A DNA stretch of 55,394 nt from Amycolatopsis dendrobii (lineage in GTDB: Bacteria; Actinomycetota; Actinomycetes; Mycobacteriales; Pseudonocardiaceae). The notes beneath the pieces are model-generated. The model did not search any database. It had not been told where the DNA came from and worked only from the letters and a program-made list of their open reading frames with translations. Location of the stretch: the NCBI RefSeq assembly GCF_014145675.1, contig NZ_JACGZW010000028.1, positions 1-55,394 on the forward strand, written 5' to 3'. A program made the translations under genes and the position numbers. Shown here piece by piece: positions 54,695 to 55,394 of the stretch (position 1 is the first letter of the stretch; each line of letters starts with the position of its first letter).

Positions 54695-55294
54695 GTGGTC
54701 GATTCCGCGGGCAAGGCGGCGCATCGGTCTTCGGCGGTCGCTGAGGGGTGGTCGGTGCCGGTGTTGTTTCCCGCGCAGCGGCCGCGGGTGGTGGTGAAAG
54801 CTGATCTGCTTCCCGCGGTGAGCGTTCTCTCGACTGCCGCGTTGCTGGGGATTCCTCTGGGGTGGTTGTGGTCTCTGCTGGCTCCGGCGGAGAAGGTGCG
54901 GGTGATCGGGTCCAACGGTCAGCTGGCGCCTTTGGAGCTGGAGAGCTGGCATCGGTTCGACGATCTGGCCGTGTTCGGGTTTTTGGCGATGGCTGCCGGG
55001 TTGTTGATCGGGCTGGTCGTGTGGTTCCTGCGGGAGCGGCGGGGGCCGGTGGTGTTGGTGGCCGCGGCCGGCGGGGCGTTGGTCGCGGCTTGGTTGGGGA
55101 CGCAGATGGGGCCTGCGTTCGCCAATTCGAAGTATTCGGTGGACGCGCCGCCTGCGTTGGGGGCGGTGATTGAGCAGGCGCCTCGGATCGAGACGGGGTG
55201 GGTGGTGCTGGCCGCGCCGTTGGTGACTTGTTTGGTTTACGCGTTGATGACGGCGTGGAATGGGCGGGAGGATCTTGGGCGGCGGCTCGGGTGA
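54695..55294 (+). CDS. DUF2567 membrane protein
   Basis: A 199-residue membrane protein with four membrane helices (LLPAVSVLSTAALLGIPLGW, AVFGFLAMAAGLLIGLVVWF, VVLVAAAGGALVAAWLGT and WVVLAAPLVTCLVYALM). It has the ESWHRFDDLAVFGFL and YSVDAPPALGAV patterns of the DUF2567 family. In mycobacteria the family is recalled beside biotin genes (near bioB, Rv1591), which fits here. Function unknown. GTG 54695 is the start, with AGGGAG upstream. The codon usage has somewhat more G/T third bases than the neighbours. Confidence 0.85.
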   Translation: MVDSAGKAAHRSSAVAEGWSVPVLFPAQRPRVVVKADLLPAVSVLSTAALLGIPLGWLWSLLAPAEKVRVIGSNGQLAPLELESWHRFDDLAVFGFLAMAAGLLIGLVVWFLRERRGPVVLVAAAGGALVAAWLGTQMGPAFANSKYSVDAPPALGAVIEQAPRIETGWVVLAAPLVTCLVYALMTAWNGREDLGRRLG

Positions 55295-55296
55295 TC

Positions 55297-55393
55297 GGCT
55301 CGTCGCCTGGCGGCGACATTGCCTCGTGAGCGGTTGCGCGGGCACCCCGATTTTTTAGTGTGACTACGGCGCGGGGGTGCTTGTCAAGGCGGG
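55297..55393. repeat. Composite repeat, copy 2 (cut by right edge)
   Basis: 55297-55322 is identical to 15134-15159, and 55373-55393 is identical to 15209-15229; between them GGGCACCCCG is also shared. The right half of the long hairpin lies outside the window. The segment follows the DUF2567 stop by two bases. Confidence 0.85.
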
Positions 55394-55394
55394 G

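Overview
The window is about 55 kb of very GC-rich actinobacterial chromosome. Codons end mostly in G or C, GTG starts are common, and neighbouring genes often overlap by four bases. From remembered gene order, the block from lipA/lipB to pimB' follows a Mycobacterium tuberculosis segment (roughly Rv2188c to Rv2218). The branched QcrCAB/CtaCDEF respiratory genes, a DUF3043 protein, a meso-DAP-type AsnB and PimB' mark it as a mycolic-order relative. Lrp-like, LLM-class and P450 genes and hairpin repeats suggest Pseudonocardiaceae, probably Amycolatopsis; the genus is inference. No rRNA, tRNA, insertion sequence, phage or CRISPR locus was seen.

Region by region. 1-7.3 kb: the first 29 codons of lipA (minus strand), then an ABC exporter pair with a two-component system, an SDR, a helical unknown, a TetR regulator with three candidate operators, and an LLM-class flavin oxidoreductase. 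7.3-14.5 kb, minus strand: lipB with a PAP2 phosphatase and a TIGR01777 protein, an ArsR-like regulator with a secreted serine hydrolase, and dlaT/sucB (E2) with lpdA (E3). With lipA this is a lipoate-making and lipoate-using neighbourhood. 14.7-25.4 kb: pepA, ilvE, cobT, an IspD-like cytidylyltransferase, an aldo/keto reductase, DUF3043 and an A-type Fe-S carrier, with several unknowns. 25.4-38.9 kb: an adoK-like kinase, asnB, ctaC-ctaF, then trpD with a degenerate receiver protein, ctaE-qcrC-qcrA-qcrB. These encode cytochrome bc1 and parts of the aa3 oxidase; ctaD is not in the window. 38.9-48.8 kb: a GNAT gene beside a frameshifted tandem copy, a lone Lrp ligand-binding domain, a DEDDh exonuclease/UvrC-like fusion, an NYN protein, a four-cysteine protein, a secreted NlpC/P60 hydrolase with a structured leader, pimB', and a uridine-kinase-like protein without its P-loop lysine. 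48.8-55.4 kb: a P450, bioA, a SulP transporter fused to carbonic anhydrase, bioD and a DUF2567 membrane protein, which form a biotin neighbourhood.

The most unusual content is non-coding. Three families of long, nearly perfect palindromes sit in intergenic gaps: a 23-25 bp stem with a GGGAATC core (three copies), a 17+13 nt nested palindrome array (two copies), and a composite element with a 24 bp stem (one full copy and one cut by the right edge). The complete copies all lie between convergent genes, and the stems differ by paired changes. Two further regions look like structured leaders: one before the NlpC/P60 gene, with a CRP/GlxR-like site upstream, and one before the SulP-carbonic anhydrase gene, where several inverted repeats compete for the same bases. 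A degenerate direct-repeat tract fills the gap before pimB'.

All functions are read from motifs and gene context; no search was run. Start codons were chosen by Shine-Dalgarno spacing, overlap with the upstream gene, or family length.
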